Below, piece by piece: positions 11,938 through 21,736 of a stretch of DNA of 64,000 nt. The translations under genes and the position numbers were made by a program. A model generated the notes under the pieces. The model was not told the DNA's origin. It made no database searches and worked only from the letters and a program-made list of their open reading frames with translations. Every line of letters begins with the position of its first letter. Within the stretch, counting starts at the first letter, position 1. The stretch is from assembly GCF_000772705.2 (NCBI RefSeq), contig NZ_JSBW02000067.1:50026-114025 (forward strand), given 5' to 3'. The DNA comes from Xanthomonas vasicola. GTDB lineage: Bacteria > Pseudomonadota > Gammaproteobacteria > Xanthomonadales > Xanthomonadaceae.

Positions 11938-13254
11938 TCAGCCCGCTTCACCCTGATGCAGATAATCCAGCGACACCTGCAGCAGCGCGCGCAAGCCCAC
12001 ATCCAGCGACGACTCGTCCAGCAGGAACTGCGGCGAATGGTTGCTGGGCGCGGTGGCCGGGTCGATGCCCTTGGCGGTGGAGCCGACGAAGAAGAACATC
12101 GACGGCACCTGCTGGGCGTAGAACGAGAAATCTTCCGCGCCCATCTGCAACGGCGGTTCGTACACATTGTCGGCGCCCACCACGGCCTGCAGGCTGGGCA
12201 GCATCTTGGCGGTCAGTGCGGGGTCGTTGACGGTGGCCGGGTTGCCTGGCTGATCCGGCACCTGCGCCTCGACCTTGGCCCCATGCGCGGCGGCGGTGTG
12301 TTCGGCCACGTTCTTGAGATCGGCAAAGATCTGCTGGCGCATGCCTGCGTCGAAGGTGCGGATGGTGCCGACCATTTCCACATCGTCGGGGATGATGTTG
12401 TAGCGGATACCGCCCTTGATCGCGCCGAAACTGAGCACGGCCGGCTGCTTGGACAGGTTGGCGCGACGGCTGATCACCGTTTGCGCGGCGCCGATCATGT
12501 CGGCGCTGGCCACGATCGGGTCGATGCCGTTCCACGGCGCCGAGCCATGGGTCTGGCGGCCGATCATCTTGATCGCGAAGCGATCCGACGCCGCCATCAG
12601 CGGGCCGCCGCGCACGGCGATCTTGCCGGCCTGCACGCTGGAGAACACATGCAGGCCGAACACCGCCTGCGGCTTGAAGTCGGCAAACAGGCCTTCCTTC
12701 AGCATCAGCGAGGCGCCGCCCTCTTCGTTGCCGGGCGCGCCTTCTTCGGAAGGCTGGAAGATCAGCATCACTTCGCCCGGTAACTGGTCGCGCATGCCGA
12801 CCAGCGCCTCGGCCACGCCGAGCAGGATGGCGGTGTGGGCGTCGTGGCCGCAGGCATGCATCACCCCAACCTGCTCGCCGCGGTAATCGGCGGTGGCCTT
12901 GGAGGCGAACGGCAGCCCGGCCTGCTCTTTCACCGGCAGCGCGTCCATGTCCGCACGCAGCGCGATCATCGGGCCGGGCTTGCCGCCCTTGATGATGGCC
13001 ACCACGCCGTGATGGGCAATGCCGGTGCGCGGCTTGAGGCCCAACTTGCGCAGCTGCGCGGCCACCGTGGCGGCGGTGCGCTCTTCGCGGTTAGACAGCT
13101 CGGGGTGCTGGTGGAAGTTGCGGCGCCATTGCACCACCTTGGCCTGCAGCGGGGCGGCGGCGGCCTGGACTTCGGGCCGTTGCGCGGTCTGCGCAGCGGC
13201 GAGCGTGGGCAGGGCGAGCAGCAGCGCGCTGGTCAGCAGATGGGAGGGGCGCAT
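11938..13254 (-). CDS. Exported M20-family amidohydrolase/peptidase
   Basis: 438 residues with a clean signal peptide (MRPSHLLTSALLLALPTLAAAQ). The dinuclear-metal amidohydrolase core shows NFHQHPELSNREERT (47-61), ALRADMDALPV (98-108), MHACGHDAH (132-140) and FQPSEEG (166-172), matching hippurate hydrolase or N-acyl-amino-acid amidohydrolase enzymes that cut an amide bond and release an amino acid. The substrate cannot be told from sequence. ATG at 13254 is preferred over TTG at 13260 because GAGGA is 6 bases upstream. A signal peptide points to periplasmic or secreted action. Confidence 0.92.
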   Translation of the reverse strand: MRPSHLLTSALLLALPTLAAAQTAQRPEVQAAAAPLQAKVVQWRRNFHQHPELSNREERTAATVAAQLRKLGLKPRTGIAHHGVVAIIKGGKPGPMIALRADMDALPVKEQAGLPFASKATADYRGEQVGVMHACGHDAHTAILLGVAEALVGMRDQLPGEVMLIFQPSEEGAPGNEEGGASLMLKEGLFADFKPQAVFGLHVFSSVQAGKIAVRGGPLMAASDRFAIKMIGRQTHGSAPWNGIDPIVASADMIGAAQTVISRRANLSKQPAVLSFGAIKGGIRYNIIPDDVEMVGTIRTFDAGMRQQIFADLKNVAEHTAAAHGAKVEAQVPDQPGNPATVNDPALTAKMLPSLQAVVGADNVYEPPLQMGAEDFSFYAQQVPSMFFFVGSTAKGIDPATAPSNHSPQFLLDESSLDVGLRALLQVSLDYLHQGEAG

Positions 13255-13410
13255 CGGCAATCCTCGACAGGTGGTTTCTTAATGTAGTGCAGGCGCGCGC
13301 CGGATGGGCTGCAGTGGGGCCCGATTCAGCCCGGCGGTCAACCGCGGTAGCCGTGGCGCGTTGCCGCTGCAGTGCAAGTGTGAACGTTGCGGCCGTTTCG
13401 CCGGCCGAGC

Positions 13411-13426
13411 CGTTACTTCAGTAACG
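13411..13426. promoter_or_regulatory. Inverted repeat upstream of the RND operon, candidate operator
   Basis: CGTTAC and GTAACG flank TTCA, 87 bp upstream of the adaptor start, in the 258-bp gap shared with the divergent M20 gene. TetR/MarR-type repressors of RND pumps often use such dyads, but no regulator gene is adjacent, so the role is inference. Confidence 0.45.
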
Positions 13427-13512
13427 TCCAATCGGTAGAGCGCAACGATATGCTTTGCACAGCCGCCCCACGGTCGCACCCACGCGGCCGGCCCGCCCTC
13501 AGGAGTTGTCGC

Positions 13513-14757
13513 ATGTCGCGTTTTTGGAAGATCACACTGCTGGTTATAGCGGTGTTTGTCGTGATGTTCGTCGCAATGCGGATGATGGGTGGGGGCAATC
13601 ATGGCAAGCGCGCAGGCACGCCGGACGGCAATGACCCGGACAACAGCGGCCCGGTACCGGTGACGGTGGTGGCGGCCTCCACGCAGGATGTGCCGGTCTA
13701 TGCCAGCGCGCTGGGCACGGTCACCGCGCTCAATACGGTCACCGTCAGCCCGCAGGTGGGCGGCCAGTTGATGAGCCTGAACTTCAAGGAAGGCCAGGAA
13801 GTGAAGAAGGGCGATCTGCTGGCGCAGATCGATCCGCGCACGCTGCAGGCCAGCTACGACCAGGCGTTGGCGGCCAAGCGCCAGAACCAGGCGCTGTTGG
13901 CGACCTCGCGGGTGAATTATCAGCGTTCCAACGACCCGGCCTACAAGCAGTACGTCTCGCGCACGGATCTGGATACCCAACGCAACCAGGTTGCCCAATA
14001 CGAGGCCGCGGTTGCGGCCAACGATGCGCAGATGCGCTCGGCACAGGTGCAGTTGCAGTTCACCCGCGTCACTGCGCCGATCGACGGCATCGCCGGCATC
14101 CGTGGCGTGGACGTGGGCAACATCGTCAGCAGCAGCTCCACGATCGTCACCCTGACCCAGATCCGCCCGATCTACGTGTCTTTCAACCTGCCCGAGCGTG
14201 AGTTGCAGGCAGTGCGTACCGGGCAAACGGCGGCGCCGCTGGCGGTGGCGGCGCTGGATCGCGGCGATGCGCATGTGATCAGCAGCGACGGCAAGCTGGA
14301 TGTGATCGACAACCGCATCTCCGCCGACAGCGGCACTTTCGGCGCGCGCGCGATCTTCGCCAACACCGATAACGCGCTGTGGCCGGGTCAGTTCGTCAAC
14401 GTGCGCCTGCAGCTGCGCACCATCACCGGCGGCACTGTGGTGCCGACCCAATCGGTACAGCGCGGCCCTGACGGCGATTACGTCTACGTGGTGGGCAGCG
14501 ACAACACCGCACAGATGCGCACCGTGGTGCAGGGCGTGGAGGTGGACGACAGCCATGTGCAGGTGACCAAGGGCCTCAAGCCCGGCGAGCGCGTGGTGAC
14601 CGAAGGCCAGTTCCGCCTGAAACCGGGCAGCAAGGTCAGCGCGCTCAAGCCGGGCGAAACACCGCCGGAGCCGACCGAAGCCGAACTCAAGGCCGCGAAG
14701 GACAAACAGAGCCGTGCTGGTGGCGCCGGCGGCCGCCGTGGCGGCGGTCCGCGCTAA
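13513..14757 (+). CDS. RND efflux periplasmic adaptor subunit (MdtA-like)
   Basis: 414 residues. A membrane anchor lies at about 4-24 (WKITLLVIAVFVVMFVAMRMM). The adaptor core follows: VPVYASALGTVTALNTVTVSPQVGGQL, the lipoyl half-motif EGQEVKKGDLLAQIDPRTLQA, a coiled-coil hairpin, then LQFTRVTAPIDGIAG and beta-barrel strands. The C-terminus is Gly/Arg-rich. It bridges the inner-membrane pump to an outer-membrane channel. AGGAG at 13501-13505 fixes the start at 13513. First gene of a three-gene operon; two pump subunits follow, the MdtABC arrangement, with no outer-membrane factor. Confidence 0.93.
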   Translation: MSRFWKITLLVIAVFVVMFVAMRMMGGGNHGKRAGTPDGNDPDNSGPVPVTVVAASTQDVPVYASALGTVTALNTVTVSPQVGGQLMSLNFKEGQEVKKGDLLAQIDPRTLQASYDQALAAKRQNQALLATSRVNYQRSNDPAYKQYVSRTDLDTQRNQVAQYEAAVAANDAQMRSAQVQLQFTRVTAPIDGIAGIRGVDVGNIVSSSSTIVTLTQIRPIYVSFNLPERELQAVRTGQTAAPLAVAALDRGDAHVISSDGKLDVIDNRISADSGTFGARAIFANTDNALWPGQFVNVRLQLRTITGGTVVPTQSVQRGPDGDYVYVVGSDNTAQMRTVVQGVEVDDSHVQVTKGLKPGERVVTEGQFRLKPGSKVSALKPGETPPEPTEAELKAAKDKQSRAGGAGGRRGGGPR

Positions 14758-14850
14758 CTCTCGACCAACGGCGACGGAACCTCCGCCGCCGATGTGCGTC
14801 GGCGCTGCATGCGCCGGCTTCGCTTGACGTCTTCAGCAAGGACACCCCCC

Positions 14851-17800
14851 GTGGGCTTTTCGACCATCTTCATCCGCCGCCCGATCGCCACGTCGTTGTT
14901 GATGGCCGGCGTCCTGCTGTTAGGCATCCTGGGCTACCGTCAACTGCCGGTCTCTGCATTGCCGGAAATCGACGCCCCCAGCCTGGTCGTCACCACCCAG
15001 TACCCCGGCGCCAATGCGACCACCATGGCCTCGCTGGTGACCACGCCGCTAGAGCGCCAGTTCGGGCAGATCTCCGGCCTGCAGATGATGACCTCCGATT
15101 CGTCGGCAGGCCTGTCCACGATCATTCTGCAGTTCTCGATGGAGCGCGATATCGATATCGCCTCGCAGGATGTGCAGGCGGCGATCCGTCAGGCCACCCT
15201 GCCCTCCTCGCTGCCATACCAGCCGGTCTATAACCGGGTCAATCCGGCCGATGCGGCAATTCTCACGCTCAAGCTCACCTCCGATTCGCTGCCGCTGCGC
15301 GAAATCAACCGCTATGCGGATGCGATCCTGGCCCAGCGCCTGTCGCAGGTGCCGGGTGTGGGCCTGGTGTCGATCGCCGGCAACGTGCGCCCTGCCGTGC
15401 GCATCCAGGTCAACCCGGCGCAGCTGTCGAACATGGGCCTGACCATGGAGTCGCTGCGCAGCGCGCTGACCCAGACCAACGTCAGTGCGCCCAAGGGCTC
15501 GCTCAACGGCAAGACCCAGTCCTACAGCATCGGCACCAACGACCAGCTCACCGACGCGGCGCAGTACCGCGAGACCATCATCAGCTACAAGGACGGCCGC
15601 CCGGTGCGGCTTGCCGACGTGGCCAACGTGGTCGATGGCGTGGAGAACGATCAGCTTGCCGCCTGGGCCGACGGCAAACAGGCGGTGCTGCTGGAGATCC
15701 GCCGCCAGCCCGGCGCCAACATCGTGCAGACGGTGGAGCAGATCCGCAACATCCTGCCGCAGCTGCGATCGGTGTTGCCGGCCGATGTACATCTGGAGGT
15801 GTTCTCCGACCGCACCGAAACCATTCGCGCCTCGGTGCATGAGGTGAAGTTCACCCTGGTGCTGACCATTGCGCTGGTGGTGGCGGTGATCTTCGTGTTC
15901 CTGCGCCGGCTGTGGGCTACCATCATTCCCTCGGTGGCGGTGCCGTTGTCGCTGGCGGGCACCTTCGGGGTGATGGCCTTCGCGGGCATGTCGCTGGACA
16001 ACCTGTCGCTGATGGCGCTGGTGGTGGCGACCGGGTTCGTAGTCGACGATGCGATCGTGATGATCGAGAACATCGTGCGCTACATCGAACAGGGCAAGAG
16101 CGGGCCGGAAGCGGCCGAAATCGGTGCCAAGCAGATCGGCTTCACCGTGTTGTCGCTGACCGTGTCGCTGGTGGCGGTGTTCCTGCCGCTGCTGCTGATG
16201 CCGGGCGTGACCGGGCGGCTGTTCCACGAGTTTGCGTGGGTGCTGTCGATCGCGGTGGTGATCTCGATGCTGGTGTCGCTGACGCTGACACCGATGATGT
16301 GCGCCTACCTGCTCAAGCCCGATGCCCTGCCCGAAGGCGAGGACGCGCACGAGCGCGCAACCGCCGCCGGCAAGCGCAATCTGTGGACGCGCACCGTGGG
16401 CACTTACGAGCGCAGCCTGGACTGGGTGCTTGCCCACCAACCGCTGACCCTGGCCGTGGCGATCGGCGCGGTAGCGTTGACGGTGGTGCTGTATGTGACG
16501 ATCCCCAAGGGCTTGCTGCCCGAGCAGGACACCGGCCTGATCACCGGCGTGGTGCAGGCCGACCAGAACGTGGCGTTCCCGCAGATGGAACAACGCACCC
16601 AGGCGGTGGCCGCCGCATTGCAGAAAGACCCGGCGGTGACCGGCGTGGCCGCCTTCATCGGCGCCGGCACCATGAACCCCACGCTCAACCAGGGCCAGCT
16701 GTCGATCGTACTGAAGACACGCAGCGACCGCGAGGGCCTGGACGAGGTGCTGCCGCGCCTGCAGAAAGCCGTGGCCGGCATTCCGGGCGTGGCCTTGTTC
16801 CTCAAGCCGGTGCAGGACGTCACCCTGGACACGCGCGTGGCCGCGACCGAATACCAGTATTCGATCTCGGACGTGGACAGCAGCGAGCTGGCCACCTGGG
16901 CAGGGCGCATGACCGAGGCAATGCGCAAACTGCCCGAGCTGGCGGACGTGGACAACAACCTGGCCAACCAGGGGCGTGCGCTGGAACTGAGCATCGACCG
17001 CGACAAGGCCAGCATGCTCGGCGTGCCGATGCAGACCATCGACGACACGCTGTACGACTCGTTTGGCCAGCGCCAGATCTCCACCATCTTCACCGAACTC
17101 AATCAGTACCGCGTGGTGCTGGAAGTGGCGCCGGAATTTCGTACCAGCACCGCGTTGATGAATCAGCTGGCAGTGGCCAGCAACGGCAGCGGCGCGCTTA
17201 CCGGCACCAACGCCACCAGCTTCGGCCAGGTGACCTCGTCCAACTCGTCCACGGCCACCGGTGTGGGCGCGCAGAACACCGGCATCGTGGTTGGTGCGGG
17301 CAGCATCATTCCGCTGGCCGCGTTGGCCGAAGCCAAGGTCACCAACACACCGTTGGTGGTGAGCCACCAGCAGCAGCTGCCGGCCGTCACCATCTCGTTC
17401 AATCTGGCGCCTGGGCATTCGTTGTCGCAGGCCGTGGCGGCAATTGAGAAGGCACGCGAAGCGCTCAAGATCCCGACCCAGGTGCATGCGCAGTTCGTCG
17501 GCAAGGCCGGCGAATTCACCGGCAGCCAGACCGACATCGTGTGGCTGCTACTGGCCTCGATCGTGGTGATCTACATCGTGCTGGGCGTGTTGTACGAAAG
17601 CTACATCCACCCGTTGACGATCATCTCCACGCTGCCGCCGGCCGGTGTCGGTGCATTGCTGGCCTTGATGATGTGCGGGCTAAGCCTGTCGGTGGACGGC
17701 ATCGTCGGCATCGTGCTGCTGATCGGCATCGTCAAGAAGAACGCCATCATGATGATCGACTTCGCCATCGACGCACGCCGCGAAGGGGCGAACGCGCACG

Positions 17801-18099
17801 ATGCGATCCGGCGCGCCTGCCTGCTGCGCTTCCGTCCGATCATGATGACCACCGCAGCCGCCATGCTGGGCGCATTGCCGTTGGCGCTGGGCACCGGTAT
17901 CGGCTCGGAACTGCGCCGCCCGCTGGGTATCGCCATTGTCGGCGGCCTGCTGCTCTCGCAGCTGGTGACGCTGTACACCACCCCGGTGATCTATCTGTAC
18001 ATGGAACGCGGCGGCGAGCGGCTGCGTGCATGGCGTGCGCGACGCGCGGCGCAGCGTGACGGCATCACCGCAGCATCCACGTCGGAGCGCTCGGCATGA
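14851..18099 (+). CDS. RND efflux transporter permease subunit (MdtB-like)
   Basis: 1082 residues, the size of HAE1-type RND pumps with 12 transmembrane helices and two large periplasmic loops. Typical parts: STIFIRRPIATSLLMAGVLL (TM1), FGQISGLQMMTSDSSAGLSTI, the proton-relay Asp pair in GFVVDDAIVMIENIVRYIE, and the second-half GIVKKNAIMMIDFAIDARREG. I start at GTG 14851, with AAGGA 8 bases upstream, rather than the longer frame from 14794, whose Arg-rich leader is not family-like. It likely forms a heteromultimer with the next subunit, as MdtB and MdtC do. Confidence 0.94.
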   Translation: MGFSTIFIRRPIATSLLMAGVLLLGILGYRQLPVSALPEIDAPSLVVTTQYPGANATTMASLVTTPLERQFGQISGLQMMTSDSSAGLSTIILQFSMERDIDIASQDVQAAIRQATLPSSLPYQPVYNRVNPADAAILTLKLTSDSLPLREINRYADAILAQRLSQVPGVGLVSIAGNVRPAVRIQVNPAQLSNMGLTMESLRSALTQTNVSAPKGSLNGKTQSYSIGTNDQLTDAAQYRETIISYKDGRPVRLADVANVVDGVENDQLAAWADGKQAVLLEIRRQPGANIVQTVEQIRNILPQLRSVLPADVHLEVFSDRTETIRASVHEVKFTLVLTIALVVAVIFVFLRRLWATIIPSVAVPLSLAGTFGVMAFAGMSLDNLSLMALVVATGFVVDDAIVMIENIVRYIEQGKSGPEAAEIGAKQIGFTVLSLTVSLVAVFLPLLLMPGVTGRLFHEFAWVLSIAVVISMLVSLTLTPMMCAYLLKPDALPEGEDAHERATAAGKRNLWTRTVGTYERSLDWVLAHQPLTLAVAIGAVALTVVLYVTIPKGLLPEQDTGLITGVVQADQNVAFPQMEQRTQAVAAALQKDPAVTGVAAFIGAGTMNPTLNQGQLSIVLKTRSDREGLDEVLPRLQKAVAGIPGVALFLKPVQDVTLDTRVAATEYQYSISDVDSSELATWAGRMTEAMRKLPELADVDNNLANQGRALELSIDRDKASMLGVPMQTIDDTLYDSFGQRQISTIFTELNQYRVVLEVAPEFRTSTALMNQLAVASNGSGALTGTNATSFGQVTSSNSSTATGVGAQNTGIVVGAGSIIPLAALAEAKVTNTPLVVSHQQQLPAVTISFNLAPGHSLSQAVAAIEKAREALKIPTQVHAQFVGKAGEFTGSQTDIVWLLLASIVVIYIVLGVLYESYIHPLTIISTLPPAGVGALLALMMCGLSLSVDGIVGIVLLIGIVKKNAIMMIDFAIDARREGANAHDAIRRACLLRFRPIMMTTAAAMLGALPLALGTGIGSELRRPLGIAIVGGLLLSQLVTLYTTPVIYLYMERGGERLRAWRARRAAQRDGITAASTSERSA

Positions 18100-18173
18100 T
18101 GACCGGTGACGTCATCGCTGTTGGGTCTGCTCGTCCTCAGCATCGTCTGCTCGCACGCAGCGTTGGCTTTCGC

Positions 18174-18201
18174 CGATTCCCGAATCCCGATTCCCGATTC
18201 C
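18174..18201. repeat. Four tandem heptamers (CGATTCC type) inside the RND operon
   Basis: CGATTCC, CGAATCC, CGATTCC, CGATTCC run without interruption in the 115-bp gap between the two pump genes, 13 bp before the second start. The same heptamer occurs near 11900, 42430-42510 and 55050-55125. Here it is in one orientation only and cannot make the hairpin seen at the other sites. Confidence 0.85.
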
Positions 18202-18214
18202 CGGCAGTCACCCC

Positions 18215-21200
18215 ATGAACATCTCTGCGCCCTTCATCAAGCGCCCGATCGGCACCTCGTTGCTGGCGATCGGTTTGTTCGTGATCGGATTGATGTGCTA
18301 CCTGCGGCTGGGTGTGGCGTCGCTGCCGAACATCCAGATTCCGATTATTTTCGTGCATGCCACGCAGTCCGGTGCCGACGCCAGCACCATGGCCTCCACC
18401 GTCACCGCACCGCTGGAACGTCACCTGGGCCAATTGCCAGGTATAGACCGCATGCGCTCCTCCAGCTCGGAGAGCAGCAGCCTGGTCGTGCTGGTGTTCC
18501 AGAGCAGTCGCAAAATCGATTCGGCCGCGCAGGACATCCAGACTGCGATCAATGCATCGCAGTCGGACCTGCCCTCCGGGCTCGGCACGCCGATGTACTC
18601 CAAGGCCAACCCGAACGACGACCCGGTGATCGCCATCGCGCTCACTTCGGACACGCAATCGGCCGATGAACTCTACAACGTTGCCGATTCGCTGCTGGCG
18701 CAGCGGTTGCGCCAGATCACCGGCATCAGCTCGGTGGATATCGCCGGTGCCTCCACGCCCGCAGTGCGAGTGGACGTGGATCTGCGTGCGCTCAACGCGC
18801 TGGGCCTGACCCCGGACAATCTGCGCAATGCCGTGCGCGCAGCCAATGTCACCTCGCCGACCGGATTCCTGTCCGACGGCAATACCACCATGGCCATCAT
18901 CGCCAACGATTCGGTATCCAAGGCCGCCGATTTTGCGCAGCTGGCAATCGCCACCCAGTCCAACGGACGCATCGTGCGGCTGGGCGATGTGGCCACCGTT
19001 TACGACGGTCAACAGGATGCCTATCAAGCTGCCTGGTTCAATGGCAAACGGGCAGTGGTGATGTATGCCTTCACCCGCGCCGGCGCCAACATCGTCGAAA
19101 CCGTGGACCAGGTGAAGGCACAGATTCCCGAGCTGCGTAGCTATCTGCAGCCCGGCACCACGCTGACGCCCTACTTCGACCGCACGCCCACCATTCGCGC
19201 CTCGCTGCACGAGGTACAGGTAACGCTGATGATCAGCCTGGCGATGGTGATCCTGACCATGGCGCTGTTCCTGCGCCGGCTGGCGCCAACGCTGATCGCC
19301 GCGGTGGCCGTGCCGCTGTCGCTGGCTGGTTCGGCGCTGGTGATGTACATGCTCGGCTTCACCTTGAACAACCTCAGCCTGCTGGCGTTGGTGATCGCAA
19401 TTGGCTTCGTGGTCGACGATGCGATCGTGGTGATCGAAAACGTCATGCGCCATCTGGACGAAGGCATGTCGCGCATGGACGCCGCGTTGGCTGGTGCGCG
19501 CGAGATCGGCTTCACCATCGTCTCCATCACCGCCTCGCTGGTGGCGGTGTTTATCCCGATGCTGTTCGCCAGCGGCATGATCGGCGCGTTCTTCCGCGAG
19601 TTCACAGTGACCTTGGTGGCGGCAATCGTGGTCTCGATGCTGGTGTCGCTGACGTTGACGCCGGCACTATGCAGCCGCTTCTTGTCGGCACATGCTGAGC
19701 AAGAAAAGCCCAGCCGTTTCGGTGCCTGGCTGGACCGCATGCACGACCGCATGTTGCGTGCGTACACGGTGGCGCTGGACTTCTCGCTGCGCCACGCGCT
19801 GCTGCTGTCGTTGACGCCGTTGTTGCTGATCGCCGCCACCATCTTGTTGGGTAGCGCAGTCAAAAAGGGGTCGTTTCCCGCGCAGGACACCGGCCTGATC
19901 TGGGGCCGCGCCAATTCCAGTGCCACGGTGTCGTTCGCCGACATGGTCAGCCGCCAGCGCCGCATCACCGACATGCTGATGGCCGACCCAGCGGTGAAAA
20001 CCGTTGGCGCACGCCTGGGCTCCAGCCGTCAGGGATCGAGCGCATCGTTCAATATCGAGCTGAAAAAGCGCGATGAAGGCCGTCGTGATACCACCGCAGA
20101 CGTGGTTGCGCGCCTGAGCGCCAAGGCCGACCGTTACCCGGATCTGGACCTGCGCCTGCGCGCGATCCAGGACCTGCCCAGCGACGGCGGCGGCGGTACC
20201 AGCCAGGGCGCGCAATACCGCGTCTCGCTACAGGGCAACGACCTGGCGCAGTTGCAGGAATGGCTGCCCAAACTGCAGGCCGCGCTGAAGAAGAATCCAC
20301 GCCTGCGCGATGTCGGCACTGATGTGGACACCTCGGGCCTGCGCCAGAACATCGTGATCGACCGCGCCAAGGCCGCGCGCCTGGGCATTACGGTCGGCGC
20401 CATTGATGGCGCGCTGTATGGCGCGTTCGGTCAGCGCTCCATTTCCACCATCTATTCCGATCTCAATCAGTACAGCGTGGTGGTCAATGCGCTGCCGTCG
20501 CAGACCGCCACGCCCAAGGCGCTGGACCAGATCTTCGTGCCCAACCGTGCCGGCCAAATGGTGCCGATCACCGCCGTCGCCACCCAGGTTCCGGGCCTGG
20601 CGCCGCCGCAGATCATCCATGAAAACCAGTACACCACGATGGATCTGAGCTACAACCTGGCGCCGGGCGTGAGCACGGGCGAGGCGGATCTGATCATCAA
20701 ATCCACCGTGGACGGCTTGCGCATGCCCGACGGCATCCGCCTCAGTGGCGATGACAGTTTCAACGTGCAGCTCAGCGCCAATTCGATGGGCATTCTGCTG
20801 CTGGCGGCGGTGCTCACCGTCTACATCGTGCTGGGCATGCTCTACGAGAGCCTGATCCACCCCGTGACCATTCTGTCCACCTTGCCGGCTGCCGGCGTCG
20901 GCGCGCTGCTGGCCTTGTTCATCACCAACACCGAACTGTCGGTGATCTCGATGATCGCCTTGGTGCTGTTGATCGGCATCGTCAAGAAGAACGCCATCAT
21001 GATGATCGACTTCGCGCTGGTGGCGCAGCGCGTGCACGGCATGGATGCGCGTGCGGCCGCACGCGAGGCGTCGATCGTGCGCTTCCGCCCGATCATGATG
21101 ACGACGATGGTGGCGATCCTGGCCGCCGTGCCGCTGGCGGTGGGCCTGGGCGAGGGCTCGGAGCTGCGTCGCCCGCTGGGCATCGCAATGATCGGCGGGC

Positions 21201-21343
21201 TGGTGTTCTCGCAGAGCCTGACCCTGCTCAGCACCCCGGCGCTGTATGTGATCTTCTCGTGCCTGAGCGAGCGCTGGAAAGCACGTCGCGCACGCCGTGC
21301 CGAACGCGCTGCGGCGCGGCGTCCGGCGGCACAAGCGCACTGA
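18215..21343 (+). CDS. RND efflux transporter permease subunit (MdtC-like)
   Basis: 1042 residues, a second HAE1-type pump subunit, homologous to but clearly diverged from its upstream neighbour. It shows SAPFIKRPIGTSLLAIGLFV (TM1), GFVVDDAIVVIENVMRHLDEG (proton-relay Asp pair), FFREFTVTLVAAIVVSML, and GIVKKNAIMMIDFALVAQRVHG in the second half. The start is ATG with no strong ribosome site (repeat sequence lies just before it), so translation may be weaker than or coupled to upstream reading. The C-terminal tail is Arg/Ala-rich. Drug or bile-salt export is the usual family role; the substrates here are unknown. Confidence 0.94.
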   Translation: MNISAPFIKRPIGTSLLAIGLFVIGLMCYLRLGVASLPNIQIPIIFVHATQSGADASTMASTVTAPLERHLGQLPGIDRMRSSSSESSSLVVLVFQSSRKIDSAAQDIQTAINASQSDLPSGLGTPMYSKANPNDDPVIAIALTSDTQSADELYNVADSLLAQRLRQITGISSVDIAGASTPAVRVDVDLRALNALGLTPDNLRNAVRAANVTSPTGFLSDGNTTMAIIANDSVSKAADFAQLAIATQSNGRIVRLGDVATVYDGQQDAYQAAWFNGKRAVVMYAFTRAGANIVETVDQVKAQIPELRSYLQPGTTLTPYFDRTPTIRASLHEVQVTLMISLAMVILTMALFLRRLAPTLIAAVAVPLSLAGSALVMYMLGFTLNNLSLLALVIAIGFVVDDAIVVIENVMRHLDEGMSRMDAALAGAREIGFTIVSITASLVAVFIPMLFASGMIGAFFREFTVTLVAAIVVSMLVSLTLTPALCSRFLSAHAEQEKPSRFGAWLDRMHDRMLRAYTVALDFSLRHALLLSLTPLLLIAATILLGSAVKKGSFPAQDTGLIWGRANSSATVSFADMVSRQRRITDMLMADPAVKTVGARLGSSRQGSSASFNIELKKRDEGRRDTTADVVARLSAKADRYPDLDLRLRAIQDLPSDGGGGTSQGAQYRVSLQGNDLAQLQEWLPKLQAALKKNPRLRDVGTDVDTSGLRQNIVIDRAKAARLGITVGAIDGALYGAFGQRSISTIYSDLNQYSVVVNALPSQTATPKALDQIFVPNRAGQMVPITAVATQVPGLAPPQIIHENQYTTMDLSYNLAPGVSTGEADLIIKSTVDGLRMPDGIRLSGDDSFNVQLSANSMGILLLAAVLTVYIVLGMLYESLIHPVTILSTLPAAGVGALLALFITNTELSVISMIALVLLIGIVKKNAIMMIDFALVAQRVHGMDARAAAREASIVRFRPIMMTTMVAILAAVPLAVGLGEGSELRRPLGIAMIGGLVFSQSLTLLSTPALYVIFSCLSERWKARRARRAERAAARRPAAQAH

Positions 21344-21350
21344 GGGTTCG

Positions 21351-21379
21351 CCGCAATCGGTCGCACGGCCCGGTTGCGG
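21351..21379 (+). terminator. Hairpin after the RND operon
   Basis: CCGCAATCGG (21351-21360) pairs with CCGGTTGCGG (21370-21379), with one T-G wobble and a 9-nt loop, 8 bp beyond the last pump gene. There is no T run. It is the probable 3' end of the operon. Confidence 0.5.
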
Positions 21380-21736
21380 TCTTCAGAGCGTTCGGCGCAG
21401 CCGCGCAGACGCGTTCGCCTGCGTGGTGATCCATGAGTGGTCTTCGCACGTATTTGCACGCAGACACATCCGCATGCGATCCGCCCGCGCAGCAATGTCA
21501 TCGGCAATCGCTGAGCGCGGCCGGTGCGCCGCGCGTGTTCAAGCGATCGCGACTACTGGACATGGGCGTGCCGGGAGGTAGGCTGCGCTGGTTGCGGCGC
21601 ATGCCCACCCCGGCAATGCACGCAGCGATCTCGACCTGCACCGGACCTGATGGCCGACGACATCGGCCTGCTATGGCTGGACAGAACCGCACGCAGCACT
21701 CCGCGCCGTAGCCCACCTGCTTCCAAAGGACTGCCG
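21380..21736. other. Intergenic, nothing recognised
   Basis: About 355 bp between the RND operon and the VOC gene. The short reading frames are Arg/Ser/His-rich with no ribosome site. There is no repeat and no clear promoter; AAAGGA at the right end belongs to the VOC gene. Confidence 0.5.

Noticed and set aside
15049..17487. 812-residue minus-strand open frame opposite the MdtB-like gene (and similar ones at 18137-19453 and 20228-21340)
   Set aside because: Antisense shadows caused by high third-position GC in the RND genes; His/Gln/Arg-rich with no domain pattern.
18174..18201. Possible CRISPR-like array
   Set aside because: The units are 7 bp in direct tandem with no spacers; it is a simple repeat.
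21433..21711. 92-residue plus-strand ORF after the RND operon
   Set aside because: No ribosome site; Arg/His/Ser-rich composition typical of non-coding GC-rich DNA.
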